From: Micrococcales bacterium
GTDB lineage: Bacteria > Actinomycetota > Actinomycetes > S36-B12 > UBA10799
Assembly: GCA_016719135.1 (NCBI GenBank)
Contig: JADKAV010000011.1
Coordinates: 1-64,000, forward strand
DNA: 64,000 nucleotides
Direction of reading: 5' to 3'
Shown: positions 47,694 through 56,878 of the stretch, piece by piece
Position numbering within the stretch: position 1 is the first letter of the stretch
Layout: each line of letters begins with the position of its first letter
Notes under the pieces: model-generated
Database searches by the model: none
Told to the model about the DNA's origin: nothing
What the model saw: only the letters and a program-made list of their open reading frames with translations
Made by a program: the position numbers and the translations under genes

Positions 47694-48920
47694 TTACGCA
47701 GGGTCGCGAACGATCGGACAAGTCATGCAGTGGCCACCACCACGGCCACGACCCAACTCCGCGCCCACGATGGTGATCACCTCGACGCCTTCCTTGCGCA
47801 GCAGGGTGTTGGTGTACGTGTTGCGGTCGTACGCGAAAACGACGCCCGGCTCTGCGGCGACCAGGTTCGCACCGCTGTCCCACTGGGTGCGCTCACGCAT
47901 GTAGTCGCTGCCCCCGGTCTCCACGATGCGCAGTTTCGGCAGGCCCATCGCACTGGCAACCGCATCCACGAACGGCTTCTCCTCCTTGACCAGTTCGACG
48001 CCGCCGTTGTCGGCTGGGTAGTAGGAGAACGCATCGATCTTGGACACGATGTCCGGGTACACGAGCGCGAGGTCGCGATCGGCAAACGTGAACACAGTGT
48101 CCAGGTGCATCGCGGCCCGCAGCTTCGGCATGGCCGCGACCATGACCCGGTCCACCGCCCCCTGATCGAACAGGGCCTTGGCCACCTGGCTGATGCCCTG
48201 TCGGGAACTACGTTCACTCATCCCGATCAGCACCGTGCGGTTCCCGATCGGCATCACGTCGCCGCCTTCGAGGCTGGCAAGTCCCCAGTCCTTCGTCGGG
48301 TCGCCCCACCACTCGGTGACCTTCCCGGCGAACTCCGGGTGGAACCGGTAGATGGCAGTGGCCAGGATTGTCTCCTCGTGACGCGCCGGCCAGAACAGCG
48401 GGTTGAGAGTGACCCCGCCATAGATCCAGCACGTCGTGTCACGGGTGTAAATGGTGTTGGGCAGCGGCGGCAGCAGGTACTCGTTGACCCCGGCCGCGTC
48501 GCGCACCAGTTCCATCATCTGCCCACCGCGGGTCTCGGGGAACTCATAGGTGCTCAAGCCCCCGAGCAGCGTCTCGGCGAGATCACGGTCGGACAGTTCG
48601 TCGAGGTAGCCGCGCACCTCGTCGACGAGCCCCACCCCGACCTGGTTGGGGACGACCTGATGGTCCAGGATCCACGCGCGCGCCTCAGGGATGGCGACGG
48701 TCTCGGCGAGCATATTGTGCATCTCGAGAACCTCGATGCCGCGTTCCCGCATCTTGAGGATGAAGTCGAAGTGGTCACGCTTGGCGTTCTCCACCCACAT
48801 CACGTCATCGAACAGCAGATCGTCGCAGTTGCTCGGGGTGAGGCGTTCGTGCGCCTTGCCCGGCGCGCACACCAGCACCTTGCGCAGTTTGCCTACCTCG
48901 GAGTGAACACCCAGTTCCAT
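47694..48920 (-). CDS. arcA: Arginine deiminase
   Basis: 408 residues; converts arginine to citrulline and ammonia. The guanidine-binding and catalytic positions are seen in LFDDVMWVENAKRDHFDF, ANLVAAEPGVVFAYDRN, HLDTVFTFADRD, LEGGDVMPIGNRTVLIG and the nucleophilic cysteine GRGGGHCMTCPI. A good ribosome site (AGGGCAGGA) precedes ATG 48920. No arcB or arcC lies here, so it may work alone for arginine catabolism or acid tolerance. Its 5' region holds an unusual set of inverted repeats that may control it. Confidence 0.94.
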   Translation of the reverse strand: MELGVHSEVGKLRKVLVCAPGKAHERLTPSNCDDLLFDDVMWVENAKRDHFDFILKMRERGIEVLEMHNMLAETVAIPEARAWILDHQVVPNQVGVGLVDEVRGYLDELSDRDLAETLLGGLSTYEFPETRGGQMMELVRDAAGVNEYLLPPLPNTIYTRDTTCWIYGGVTLNPLFWPARHEETILATAIYRFHPEFAGKVTEWWGDPTKDWGLASLEGGDVMPIGNRTVLIGMSERSSRQGISQVAKALFDQGAVDRVMVAAMPKLRAAMHLDTVFTFADRDLALVYPDIVSKIDAFSYYPADNGGVELVKEEKPFVDAVASAMGLPKLRIVETGGSDYMRERTQWDSGANLVAAEPGVVFAYDRNTYTNTLLRKEGVEVITIVGAELGRGRGGGHCMTCPIVRDPA

Positions 48921-48970
48921 GTTTCCTGCCCTTCATCAGTTGGGGCGATTCGACCATGCGCACGGTCCGG

Positions 48971-49147
48971 TGTCCAACGGGCGAGACCGTTACCGCCTTG
49001 GGTGTCGTGCCGCCGCACCTGCAGTCAGCGCGAGACGGTCGCTGAACAGCCGTTGGAGTTGTGTACACGCGTTGGACAAACGTACAGGCGTTGGAGATCG
49101 ACGGGCCGTGCAACTCCAACGGCTGCACCGATCTCCAACGCCCGTAC
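48971..49147. repeat. Interleaved inverted repeats sharing CGTTGGA, upstream of arcA
   Basis: Three pairs: AGCCGTTGGAGTTG (49048-49061) with CAACTCCAACGGCT (49111-49124), 14/14; GTACAGGCGTTGGAGATCG (49082-49100) with its complement at 49129-49147, 18/19; CGTTGGACA (49070-49078) with TGTCCAACG (48971-48979), 9/9. The first two pairs interleave as A-B-A'-B', so as RNA they would form a pseudoknot or two exclusive stems. As DNA they are six CGTTGGA sites. Confidence 0.75.
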
Positions 49148-49191
49148 CCAAGTCTCACCGCTGTCGACAGGCGCAGCCGAAACCCCGAGGC

Positions 49192-49716
49192 TCAGTCAGT
49201 CGAACCGGCAGCCACGGAGATCTCAACGAGTAGTTCACTGGCCAACCGCTCGAGATCGGCGCGCATAGCCGCCACATCCGAAGTCGCCGAGGGCCGCACG
49301 ACAACGTGGGCCTCGAAGAGTTGGCCACCTGCCATCGGAGCCTCACGCGTGAGCGTTTCCATGGTCTCGATCGACAACTGGTGACGATGCAAGACCGATG
49401 ACACCTCTTGCACAATCCCGGGCCGGTCGTTGCCCAGCAGATCCACGCGCCATTCCGGGGCCTCTGCCGGGATGTCTGCGTCCGCACCCGGATGCGCCGA
49501 GACCTCCAGAAGGCCTTCGAGTGAACGCAGGGCAGCGGTGAGTTCATCGGTGCGTTCCGCAGGTACCGAGACGACGACAATGCCCGCGAACTTGCCCGCC
49601 AGCTCGGCCATCTGGCTGCGCTCCCAGTTGCCCGAGTGGCGCGAGACGACATCCGACAGGGCGTGGACCAGTCCCGCGCGGTCATCGCCGATCACGGTCA
49701 GCACAATGCGGGGCAC
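49192..49716 (-). CDS. Double ACT-domain protein (GcvR-like)
   Basis: 174 residues made of two ACT domains: IVLTVIGDDRAGLVHALSDV at the N-terminus and WRVDLLGNDRPGIVQEVSSV in the second half. The GNDRPGIV turn binds amino acids in this family. No DNA-binding domain is present. GcvR-type proteins regulate glycine cleavage by protein contact in enterobacteria; the actinobacterial role is not defined. Single gene. Confidence 0.85.
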   Translation of the reverse strand: MPRIVLTVIGDDRAGLVHALSDVVSRHSGNWERSQMAELAGKFAGIVVVSVPAERTDELTAALRSLEGLLEVSAHPGADADIPAEAPEWRVDLLGNDRPGIVQEVSSVLHRHQLSIETMETLTREAPMAGGQLFEAHVVVRPSATSDVAAMRADLERLASELLVEISVAAGSTD

Positions 49717-49805
49717 TGGAACACTGTACCGAGGCAGCGTGGGTCGCCGCCGTCTAAACCGACCGGGCGTGGACTAGACACCAAACCACCGGGTACCTAC
49801 CAATC

Positions 49806-50162
49806 ATGACCCAACCGGCACCCGACAACGACGACCTTGTAAGCCCCACCGAAGAGGCCCTGACCGGCGGGCAGGTCCCAGGCGACGGCGGCTCCGGTCC
49901 CAGCACCGAGGGGCAGATCCTCGGCGACGCGGACCTCACCGATATCCCTGAGCCGAACATCGAGTTCGCCGAGGAGTCCGCGATCACGGAGAACACCGAC
50001 AGCATTCACATCGTGGACGAAGCCGACCTCGACCAGCAGGACAACGTGGACGCGCTACCGCAGAGCGACAGCACACTGCGCAGCACCGCCGATGAAGACC
50101 CCGCCGGTCAGGACGGGCCAACGGCCACCCTCGGTGACAGCGGCGAGACCCGGCCCATCTGA
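49806..50162 (+). CDS. Acidic, probably disordered protein of unknown function
   Basis: 118 residues, very rich in Asp, Glu, Ser, Gly and Thr and poor in hydrophobic residues (MTQPAPDNDDLVSPTEEALT, GDADLTDIPEPNIEFAEES). No signal peptide, helix bundle or motif. Similar acidic small proteins are common next to housekeeping genes in actinobacteria. The weak ribosome site leaves the start open. Divergent from the ACT gene. Confidence 0.6.
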   Translation: MTQPAPDNDDLVSPTEEALTGGQVPGDGGSGPSTEGQILGDADLTDIPEPNIEFAEESAITENTDSIHIVDEADLDQQDNVDALPQSDSTLRSTADEDPAGQDGPTATLGDSGETRPI

Positions 50163-50198
50163 TTTGCGCCCACGGCACCGGGCCGTGATTGCTGTACG

Positions 50199-52835
50199 GT
50201 GTTTCAGGTGAACGAGATCGGAAACGACCTCGACCGGGAAATCGAACTCCTCACCGCCGTGCACCGCCAAGTGCTGACAGAGGCGGGGCAAGAGGACATC
50301 GCGGACCTGCTCGACAGGCTGCAGAGCGCCGAATCCGAAGTCGAACTCCCTGAGTTCCCGCTGCCGCTGGCCACCCGCCTGGCGGCCGCCCTGACGATGC
50401 ATCTGCACCTGGTGAACCTCGCCGATGAGCGCCACCGCGTGCGAATGCTCAACCTTCCCGGTCAGGTCGCAGGCACCGACGCCGGCGACGATCTGTGGCC
50501 CGCCGTGTCAGCGACCGGCACTCCCCTGCGCGACGCGCTGGAGCACTTGCACATCCATCCGGTCCTCACCGCACATCCCACCGAGGCCAGGCGCCGGGCC
50601 GTCACCACTTCTTTGCGCAGGATCTCCGAGCAGTTGCAGCGCCTGGAGAATCCCCGACTGGGCCCCGAGCAGAAGGCCGGGGCTCATCGGCGTCTGCTGG
50701 AAGAGGTGGAACTGCTGCAACGCACCTCGGCCCTGCGAGCGACCCGGCCCGAGCCCCTCGACGAAGTACGCACGATCATGACGGTCTTCGATCAGACCCT
50801 GATCCGGGCTGTGCCCCGCCTCTACCGGGTGACCGAGCGCGCGCTGGTCGGTGATGCCAGCGGCACCGTCCCAAGTCCGGTACCAGCATTCATCCGGTTC
50901 GGCTCTTGGGTCGGCGGCGACCGCGACGGCAATCCCTTTGTCACCGCCGATGTGACCAGGCGCGCCATGGGCGTGCAGGTCGAGCACACGCTGCGGGCCC
51001 TGGAGGTCAGCGTGGACAGGGTGGGCCGCACGCTGACAGTCGACCGCGCGGACACCCCTGCGTCGCGGGCCCTGCTGGAGGCGCTCGGGCGCGACGCCGT
51101 GGCCATGCCGGACAGATTCGCGGACATCCGCACAGGGTCTCCAGGCGAGCCGCACCGGCAGAAGATGCTCGTCATCACCGAACGTGTGCGGGCGACCCGC
51201 ACGGGGCGCAGCGAGCACTCGTACTCCGGTCCCGACGAACTGCTGGGCGATCTGCGGATCGTGCAGGAATCCTTGGCCGCCGCCGGCGCTAAACGAGCGG
51301 CCTACGGGGAGTTGCAGCACGTGATCTGGTACGTGCAGACCTTCGGTTTCCATCTGGCGGAACTCGAGGTGCGCCAGCATTCCGACGTGCACCGGACAGC
51401 GCTCATCGAGTTGCTCAAGCCATTGACCGCAGATCCCGAGCAGGCCGCCGACGATGCCGCACTGCTGGATCGCCTGGCCATCGAGGGCTGGCCGGAGCGC
51501 AGCGAACCGCTCACCGAGGCGACCCAGGAGGTGCTCGACACGCTGCGGGTGATGTCGTGGTTGCAGGCACGGTGGGGGGATCAGTGCTGCGGCCGCTACG
51601 TGGTCTCGTTCTCGCACAGCGCCGCGAACCTCGTGGCCGTACGAGCGCTGGCCCGGCTCGCGGTCGGGGAGGCTGCGCTACGCCTGGACGTGGTGCCCCT
51701 GTTCGAGACCGGCGCCGACCTCGAAGCGGCCAGCGAGGTCCTCGACGCCTGGGTCGGTCTGGAGTCGACAAAACGGTGGCTCGAGGGCAATGGCCGTCAC
51801 GCCGAGGTGATGCTGGGCTACTCCGATTCGGCCAAGGACATCGGCCCCGCGGCGGCGACCCTCACCCTGGCCGACGCACAACGGTCGATGGTCGATTGGG
51901 CAGGTCGCAGCCAGATCGAAATGACGATGTTCCACGGCCGCGGCGGCTCGCTCGGCCGCGGCGGCGGGCCGTTGCACCGGGCCATCACCGCGCAGCCCCC
52001 GGGTTCGGTGAACGGCCGGCTCAAGGTGACCGAGCAGGGCGAGGTGGTCTTCGCCCGCTACGCCGACACCACCATCGCGCAGCGGCACCTGGAGCGGCTG
52101 ACGACGGCGGTCCTGCTGGCCGGCAACGAGGACGTTCAGGCGGCCAATGCCGCCGCAGCGCAGCGGTACACCGACCTGGCTCAGCAACTGATCACGGTTT
52201 CGCGCGAGACCTACCGGCGACTGGTCGAGACTCCCGGTTTTGCCGATGTGCTGGCCCAGGCCAGTCCGCTGGAGGAGATCGGGGAGTTGCGACTTGGGTC
52301 GCGCCCGGTCCGGCGCAGCGGCGCATCATCGGGCCGGTCGCTGTCCGACCTGCGCGCCATTCCCTGGGTCTTCGCCTGGTCCCAGACCCGCGCCAACATC
52401 CCCGGCTGGTTCGGGCTGGGTTCGGCGTTGGCCGCGATCGAGGACACGGACATGCTGGGCGAGGCCTACCGGACCTGGCCGCTGTTCACCGCTCTGATCG
52501 ATATCGCCGAAATGAGCCTGGCCAAGAGCAACCGGAGTCTTGCTGAAGGGTTCCTGGACCTGGCGGGCCGCCCCGACATCACTGCGGCAGTTCTCACCGA
52601 GTTGGATCTCAGCGTGGAGCAGGTGCTGCGGGTGCTCGATCAAGGCCACCTCCTGCAGCACAAGAAGGTCCTGGGTGCGGCCATCGCACTGCGCGGTCCG
52701 TACGTCGACGCGCTGTCACAACTGCAGCTGCGGGCTCTGCGGGAGGTGCGGGCCGCATCCAACACCGGTGACTGGCACCGGCTGTTGCTGCTGACGGTCA
52801 ACGGTGCGGCGGCGGGTCTGCAGAACACGGGCTGA
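50199..52835 (+). CDS. ppc: Phosphoenolpyruvate carboxylase
   Basis: 878 residues; carboxylates PEP to oxaloacetate to refill the TCA cycle. Catalytic and binding motifs: LTAHPTEARRRAVTTSL (active His), RFGSWVGGDRDGNPFVT, MLGYSDSAKDIGPAAATL, MFHGRGGSLGRGGGP, LKVTEQGEVVFARYA, RAIPWVFAWSQTRANIPGW and the C-terminal QNTG. The start is GTG 50199 or 50208. Length is slightly below the usual 900-960, mainly at the N-terminus. Confidence 0.95.
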   Translation: MFQVNEIGNDLDREIELLTAVHRQVLTEAGQEDIADLLDRLQSAESEVELPEFPLPLATRLAAALTMHLHLVNLADERHRVRMLNLPGQVAGTDAGDDLWPAVSATGTPLRDALEHLHIHPVLTAHPTEARRRAVTTSLRRISEQLQRLENPRLGPEQKAGAHRRLLEEVELLQRTSALRATRPEPLDEVRTIMTVFDQTLIRAVPRLYRVTERALVGDASGTVPSPVPAFIRFGSWVGGDRDGNPFVTADVTRRAMGVQVEHTLRALEVSVDRVGRTLTVDRADTPASRALLEALGRDAVAMPDRFADIRTGSPGEPHRQKMLVITERVRATRTGRSEHSYSGPDELLGDLRIVQESLAAAGAKRAAYGELQHVIWYVQTFGFHLAELEVRQHSDVHRTALIELLKPLTADPEQAADDAALLDRLAIEGWPERSEPLTEATQEVLDTLRVMSWLQARWGDQCCGRYVVSFSHSAANLVAVRALARLAVGEAALRLDVVPLFETGADLEAASEVLDAWVGLESTKRWLEGNGRHAEVMLGYSDSAKDIGPAAATLTLADAQRSMVDWAGRSQIEMTMFHGRGGSLGRGGGPLHRAITAQPPGSVNGRLKVTEQGEVVFARYADTTIAQRHLERLTTAVLLAGNEDVQAANAAAAQRYTDLAQQLITVSRETYRRLVETPGFADVLAQASPLEEIGELRLGSRPVRRSGASSGRSLSDLRAIPWVFAWSQTRANIPGWFGLGSALAAIEDTDMLGEAYRTWPLFTALIDIAEMSLAKSNRSLAEGFLDLAGRPDITAAVLTELDLSVEQVLRVLDQGHLLQHKKVLGAAIALRGPYVDALSQLQLRALREVRAASNTGDWHRLLLLTVNGAAAGLQNTG

Positions 52836-52910
52836 CGAGTGGGCACCGTCCGAAGGAGGATTCACTCCCTGGTGCCGTGACTGTCTGTCCCGACAACCAC
52901 CGGACGGCGG

Positions 52911-53273
52911 TCAGCCGCCGAGCACCCAGGCGGTGGTCCTGATCTTTCCGTCGCTGCTTGTGCACTTGTAGGCGCTGCGATTTCGCTTCTCCGCGGCCTT
53001 CTGCTGGCTCTTCGAACCCGGTTTGCAGTTGCTGCGCAGATCCTCTGTGGTGGTCGAGCCCTGCTCCCCGGTCGCGAAAGCAGTCCAGAAGGCCCCCGTG
53101 GCCGGGCACGGCAGACCACGCACCTTGACCTTGATCGCCAGCACGTACTTGTTGCCGTTGATCGTGGCCCTCACCGGGCTGCAGCTGCGGACCGGCGCCG
53201 CCGATGCGGGAGCGGCGGCCAGTGGTAGCGCGGTGAGGGCGACAACGGTCGGGATCAATATCGAACGACGCAT
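52911..53273 (-). CDS. Small secreted protein of unknown function
   Basis: 120 residues. Signal peptide MRRSILIPTVVALTALPLAA then APASA. The mature part has four cysteines (VRSCSPV, GLPCPAT, SNCKPG, YKCTSS), enough for two disulfides, with alternating beta-like stretches (KYVLAIKVKVRGL). No family recognised. Single gene. Confidence 0.7.
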   Translation of the reverse strand: MRRSILIPTVVALTALPLAAAPASAAPVRSCSPVRATINGNKYVLAIKVKVRGLPCPATGAFWTAFATGEQGSTTTEDLRSNCKPGSKSQQKAAEKRNRSAYKCTSSDGKIRTTAWVLGG

Positions 53274-53441
53274 GTCCCGACCGTAGGGTCACCGGCATGC
53301 ACTTGTGGATCATCCGTTCGGACATCGACCTGCGTCAAAGGTCGCGTCCGTCTCGGACAGGAAGATCCGGCCCGAGCGACGGCGCCTGATGCCAGGCCCT
53401 ACACGCAGGCTTCACAACCGTTCAAGTGCTTGAATCCCTTC

Positions 53442-54323
53442 ATGCCCACTGAGACAGATGCCGCGCTGCGACGCGAGCAGAGACTGCTGGTCACCTCGAC
53501 AGCCACTGCCGCCGGCTTCGCAGCGGTCGGCATCGTCTGGGGCTGGTGGTCACAATCGCAGATCATCCTGCTCGACGGCATGTACGCGTTGATCGGCCTC
53601 GGGCTCGGTTTGCTGTCCCTGCGTGCAGCCCGACTGGTCGAGGCCGGACCGACCCCGAAATACCCATTCGACCTGGCCGCGGATCTACCGCCCCAGGAGG
53701 TCGAGGTTCCGGGTATGCCCACCGACGCTGCGAGCCACGCAGGCAAGTCGAGTCTTGGTGACCGTTCGCACTCCGGGCGACTGGTCGGTTCGGAGGGAAA
53801 GAAAATCCTCGTCCGCCAGTATGCCCGCGCTGTCGACGACGCACTACGCCCGCTGCTTCGCGGCGACGAGCGTCCGCTGATCCTGATCGCACCCCAGCCG
53901 ATCAACGCCATCTTCCGCAGCGTCTGCAGCTACCCGTACCTACTCGACGCGGACCTGCAGTCCAGTGGCGATCGCATGACCGAGACCGAGATCGCCGAAG
54001 CCGTGCAGCCGCTGCTGGCCGACGCTGAGGAACAGCGCCGCGCGCAGCTTGCGGAACTGCTGGACCAGCGCCGCAGTCAGAACCGCGTGCTGGAAGATCT
54101 GGCCGACATCGCTCGGGCAGCCACAGCGGGGGCCGTGGACACCCTAATCGTCGACCGCGCCGCCAACGAGTCCGGCAGTCTCGACGAAGCGGGCAACCTG
54201 ACTCTGGATGACTCGGGGATCAACGTCGTGGACGAGGTCGCCGGACGCGTCCTGACCACGGGTGGCACGGTGCTCGCACTGCCCGACGCGAAGACTTCGG
54301 CGATCCTGCGTTACGCACTCTGA
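53442..54323 (+). CDS. Chimeric protein: cation-efflux (CDF) N-terminus joined to a bacterial release-factor-like (baeRF) domain
   Basis: 293 residues from ATG 53442 (an in-frame TTG lies at 53430). Residues 1-76 match the first two helices of a cation diffusion facilitator: REQRLLVTSTATAAGFAAVG, SQIILLDGMYALIGLGLGLL and RLVEAGPTPKYPF. The remaining CDF helices and metal sites are absent. From residue 77 the sequence is that of a soluble baeRF C-terminal part: ILVRQYARAVDDALRPLL, LADIARAATAGAVDTLIVD and NVVDEVAGRVLTTGGTVLAL ending AILRYAL. The join is at YPF, about 53661-53669. Either a real fusion, a deletion between two genes, or an assembly chimera. It could place a baeRF module at the membrane if real. 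Confidence 0.7.
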   Translation: MPTETDAALRREQRLLVTSTATAAGFAAVGIVWGWWSQSQIILLDGMYALIGLGLGLLSLRAARLVEAGPTPKYPFDLAADLPPQEVEVPGMPTDAASHAGKSSLGDRSHSGRLVGSEGKKILVRQYARAVDDALRPLLRGDERPLILIAPQPINAIFRSVCSYPYLLDADLQSSGDRMTETEIAEAVQPLLADAEEQRRAQLAELLDQRRSQNRVLEDLADIARAATAGAVDTLIVDRAANESGSLDEAGNLTLDDSGINVVDEVAGRVLTTGGTVLALPDAKTSAILRYAL

Positions 54324-54424
54324 TCCTTACGAACGACCTGTGGTAGGTCGCGTCTTCACAAGCAGGGCACAGGACTGCAGTCAGCTAACGGCTCAGGCCC
54401 CACGCTCGTCGGCTGGTGCACCGG

Positions 54425-55408
54425 CTATTCCCCGCGACGCCCGAGTCCGTTCAGCCGCCTGCCTCGCAGGCTTCTGGCGCCCGGGTTCGTGGCGATCAGC
54501 GTCGCTAGTGCGATCAAGCCGAGGGCCAGCCACTGCGGCCAGCCGAAGGTGATCCCTTCCGCCGGGGCAGCCAGGTCCAGAATCACCGAACCGAGCAGTT
54601 GCCCGGCGATCGACAGCAGGCCGAAGACCAGGACTCCCACCCCGCGCACCGCCCACGCGGCCAGCGCGATGAAGGCCACCCCGATAGGTCCGCCGAGATA
54701 CAGCCACCATTGATCGGGCCATGTCAGGAATTCATCCACTGCGATCCCAATCGACGCTAGTGACAGCACGAACAGAGCGGTGAATCCCACCAGAAAATTG
54801 ACGCCTGTCGCGGCCAGCGGTTGATGGGTTGACGCCGCGACCCTGCCGTTGATCGCCTGCTGCACCGCCACACCCAAGCCGGCCGTCACGGCCAGGACCG
54901 CCACCCAGGAGATGTCGCCGCCGGCTGATTCCACCCCGGCCACCGCAACGGCGAGCAGGGCCAGTCCCGCGGCCAGCACCCGCCGGATGCTCAACGGCAT
55001 ATGTCCGGCCGGGCTCAATCCGGCCCGGTCCACGAAAAGTGAGCCGCTCACCTGTCCGGCGACGACAGCAACGGTGAACACGGTGACCCCGACGGCCGGC
55101 ACCACCAAGCCCTGGGTCGTGACCAACCAGGCGCCACCGAAGCCCCCGAGCAAATGCCACCGGCGCAGTCCACCCGATCTGACGGTTGACGGCAGTGAGG
55201 CGACCGCGGCCCGGAGATCGGAGCGCGCGCCGACGATCGCCCAGACGAGGATCAAGCCGGTTCCGAAACTGATCGCCGCCGCAAACAAGCCACCGCCAAC
55301 CTGTTCGGCCAATTGTGCATTGATCCTGGCCTGGGCAGCGGCCAGCACCCCCACAGCGAGCGCTGCGACGATCATGATCAGACGGCGTTGCCGGCTTTCG
55401 GGCACCAT
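54425..55408 (-). CDS. DMT-superfamily transporter with two DUF606 (YdcZ) repeats
   Basis: 327 residues, ten predicted helices in two halves: IVAALAVGVLAAAQARINAQ and VTAGLGVAVQQAINGRVAAS begin each repeat with the QxxINxxV pattern of DUF606. GGLFAAAISFGTGLILVW and PLAATGVNFLVGFTALFVL are the matching second helices. Exporter of unknown cargo. ATG 55408 is the first start with conserved sequence. Confidence 0.85.
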   Translation of the reverse strand: MVPESRQRRLIMIVAALAVGVLAAAQARINAQLAEQVGGGLFAAAISFGTGLILVWAIVGARSDLRAAVASLPSTVRSGGLRRWHLLGGFGGAWLVTTQGLVVPAVGVTVFTVAVVAGQVSGSLFVDRAGLSPAGHMPLSIRRVLAAGLALLAVAVAGVESAGGDISWVAVLAVTAGLGVAVQQAINGRVAASTHQPLAATGVNFLVGFTALFVLSLASIGIAVDEFLTWPDQWWLYLGGPIGVAFIALAAWAVRGVGVLVFGLLSIAGQLLGSVILDLAAPAEGITFGWPQWLALGLIALATLIATNPGARSLRGRRLNGLGRRGE

Positions 55409-55509
55409 CGCATTATGCGTGGTGGGCTGCTGAGCAGCGACGGGCCGCCGCCACAAGCGTGCCCAACTGCGAAACCTGCCTGTCACCGACCGCCGACGCT
55501 TGTGCGCTC

Positions 55510-55785
55510 ATGATCTTCAGCCGTGCGGCCGACGAAGAGGATGTGCAGACTTCCGTGACACCGGGCTGATACCCGGATCCATGGATCGCCGGCAACTCCC
55601 GGTGGTGGACCGGGCACGACTGGACGCATCTGTCCGTTTCGGTGCAGCAGAGAACTCCCATCGAGCTACCCGAACTGCCCTCGATGAAACAACGTCTGTC
55701 GGCATGGATCAACGCCCACGGCCATCATCGCGACCGCGACCCGGCATTGACAAATGAGAACCCCGGTGATCGTGTCGAGGCATGA
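55510..55785 (+). pseudogene. Degenerate or interrupted small reading frame ending at the MDR start
   Basis: A 92-codon frame that is open except for one TGA at codon 20 (55567-55569), inside CCGGGCTGATACCCGG. After it the translation reads WIAGNSRWWTGHDWTHLSVS and so on, and its final TGA overlaps the MDR ATG (ATGA), as a real coupled gene would. No family recognised. It may be a decayed gene, a sequence error or chance. Confidence 0.3.
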
Positions 55786-56705
55786 CGCGCGCAGTGATGT
55801 ACAGCGAATTCGGTGACCTTGACGTCCTGAAGCTCGGTGAGGCCGACCTCCTCCCGATGGGCCCCGATACCGTCCGGCTCAAGGTTGCGGGTGCGGGCAT
55901 CAATCCCGTGGACTACAAGGTCATGGGCGGAGGCCTTGCGAATGCCTTCGAGCACCACTTCCCGATCGTTGCGGGCTGGGATGTGGCCGGCGAGGTGTTG
56001 GAAGTCGGACCGTCCGTTTCAGAGGTGTCACCCGGTGACCGCGCCTACGCCTATGCGCGGCTGGACGTTATTCAGCACGGAACGATGGCCGACGAGGTAG
56101 TGCTGCCGGTGCGCGTCGTTGCGAGGGCACCGGAAACCATCGATCTGGTCCATGCGGCAGCCGTCCCACTGACGGGTCTCACCGCGATGCAGTTGCTTCG
56201 TCGTCTCGACCTACACCTTGACGAGACCGTCTTGGTCCACAACGCGTCCGGCGGGGTCGGCCAGTTCGCCGTGCAACTTGCTCGCCTCGCTGGTGCGCGG
56301 GTGATCGGTACCGCTTCGGCAGGCAACCACGAACACTTGCGTTCGTTGGGCATTGAGCCGGTGGAGTACGGCGACGGAATGGTCGAGGCTGTTCGAGCGC
56401 TGGCACCGCAAGGAGTCGACGTCGTGGTCGATCTGATCGGCGGCGTCCTCGATACCTCGGATGTGCTACTCGCGCGCAACGCCCGCGTCGGTTCGATCAC
56501 CGATGCCAAAGGCGCTCTGAGCAGGGGCGGGGTGTACCACTTCGTTCGGCCGTCGGGCGAGGATCTCGCAGATCTGGCGAACCTGATCAATGCCGGTGAC
56601 CTCAAAGTGGACCTTGCTGGGACGTACCCGTTCGAGCGAGCTGCCGATGCCTATCGGGAACTCCAGCAAGGTCACGTTCGCGGGAAACTGGTGCTCACAC
56701 CCTGA
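55782..56705 (+). CDS. NADP-dependent quinone oxidoreductase-like enzyme (MDR superfamily)
   Basis: 307 residues, zinc-free MDR. N-terminal catalytic domain: VAGAGINPVDYKVMGGGLA and PIVAGWDVAGEVLEVGPSVS. Rossmann domain: TVLVHNASGGVGQFAVQLARL, GARVIGTASAGNHEHLRSLG. C-terminal HVRGKLVLTP. It reduces a quinone or enone with NADPH; the substrate is unknown. Compare the truncated relative at 16.3-17.1 kb. Confidence 0.92.
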   Translation: MTRAVMYSEFGDLDVLKLGEADLLPMGPDTVRLKVAGAGINPVDYKVMGGGLANAFEHHFPIVAGWDVAGEVLEVGPSVSEVSPGDRAYAYARLDVIQHGTMADEVVLPVRVVARAPETIDLVHAAAVPLTGLTAMQLLRRLDLHLDETVLVHNASGGVGQFAVQLARLAGARVIGTASAGNHEHLRSLGIEPVEYGDGMVEAVRALAPQGVDVVVDLIGGVLDTSDVLLARNARVGSITDAKGALSRGGVYHFVRPSGEDLADLANLINAGDLKVDLAGTYPFERAADAYRELQQGHVRGKLVLTP

Positions 56706-56878
56706 TTGCGTCGGTGCGCATAGTGGTGAATCGGGGAGTCGCCGACGCCCCGACGTGGACGGGCGTGAAAGCCAACGGCAAGGGTGGCGGCCGAGATCGT
56801 CCCACCGGGGACTCGGCCACCCTTGCGCCCCCTTCAAGCCTTCTGCATGTCCGACCGACCCCTCCCGGAGGTTTCGGT

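Noticed and set aside
55567..55569. TGA as selenocysteine codon
   Set aside because: No recognisable selenoprotein family or clear SECIS element, and nothing in the window points to selenocysteine machinery.
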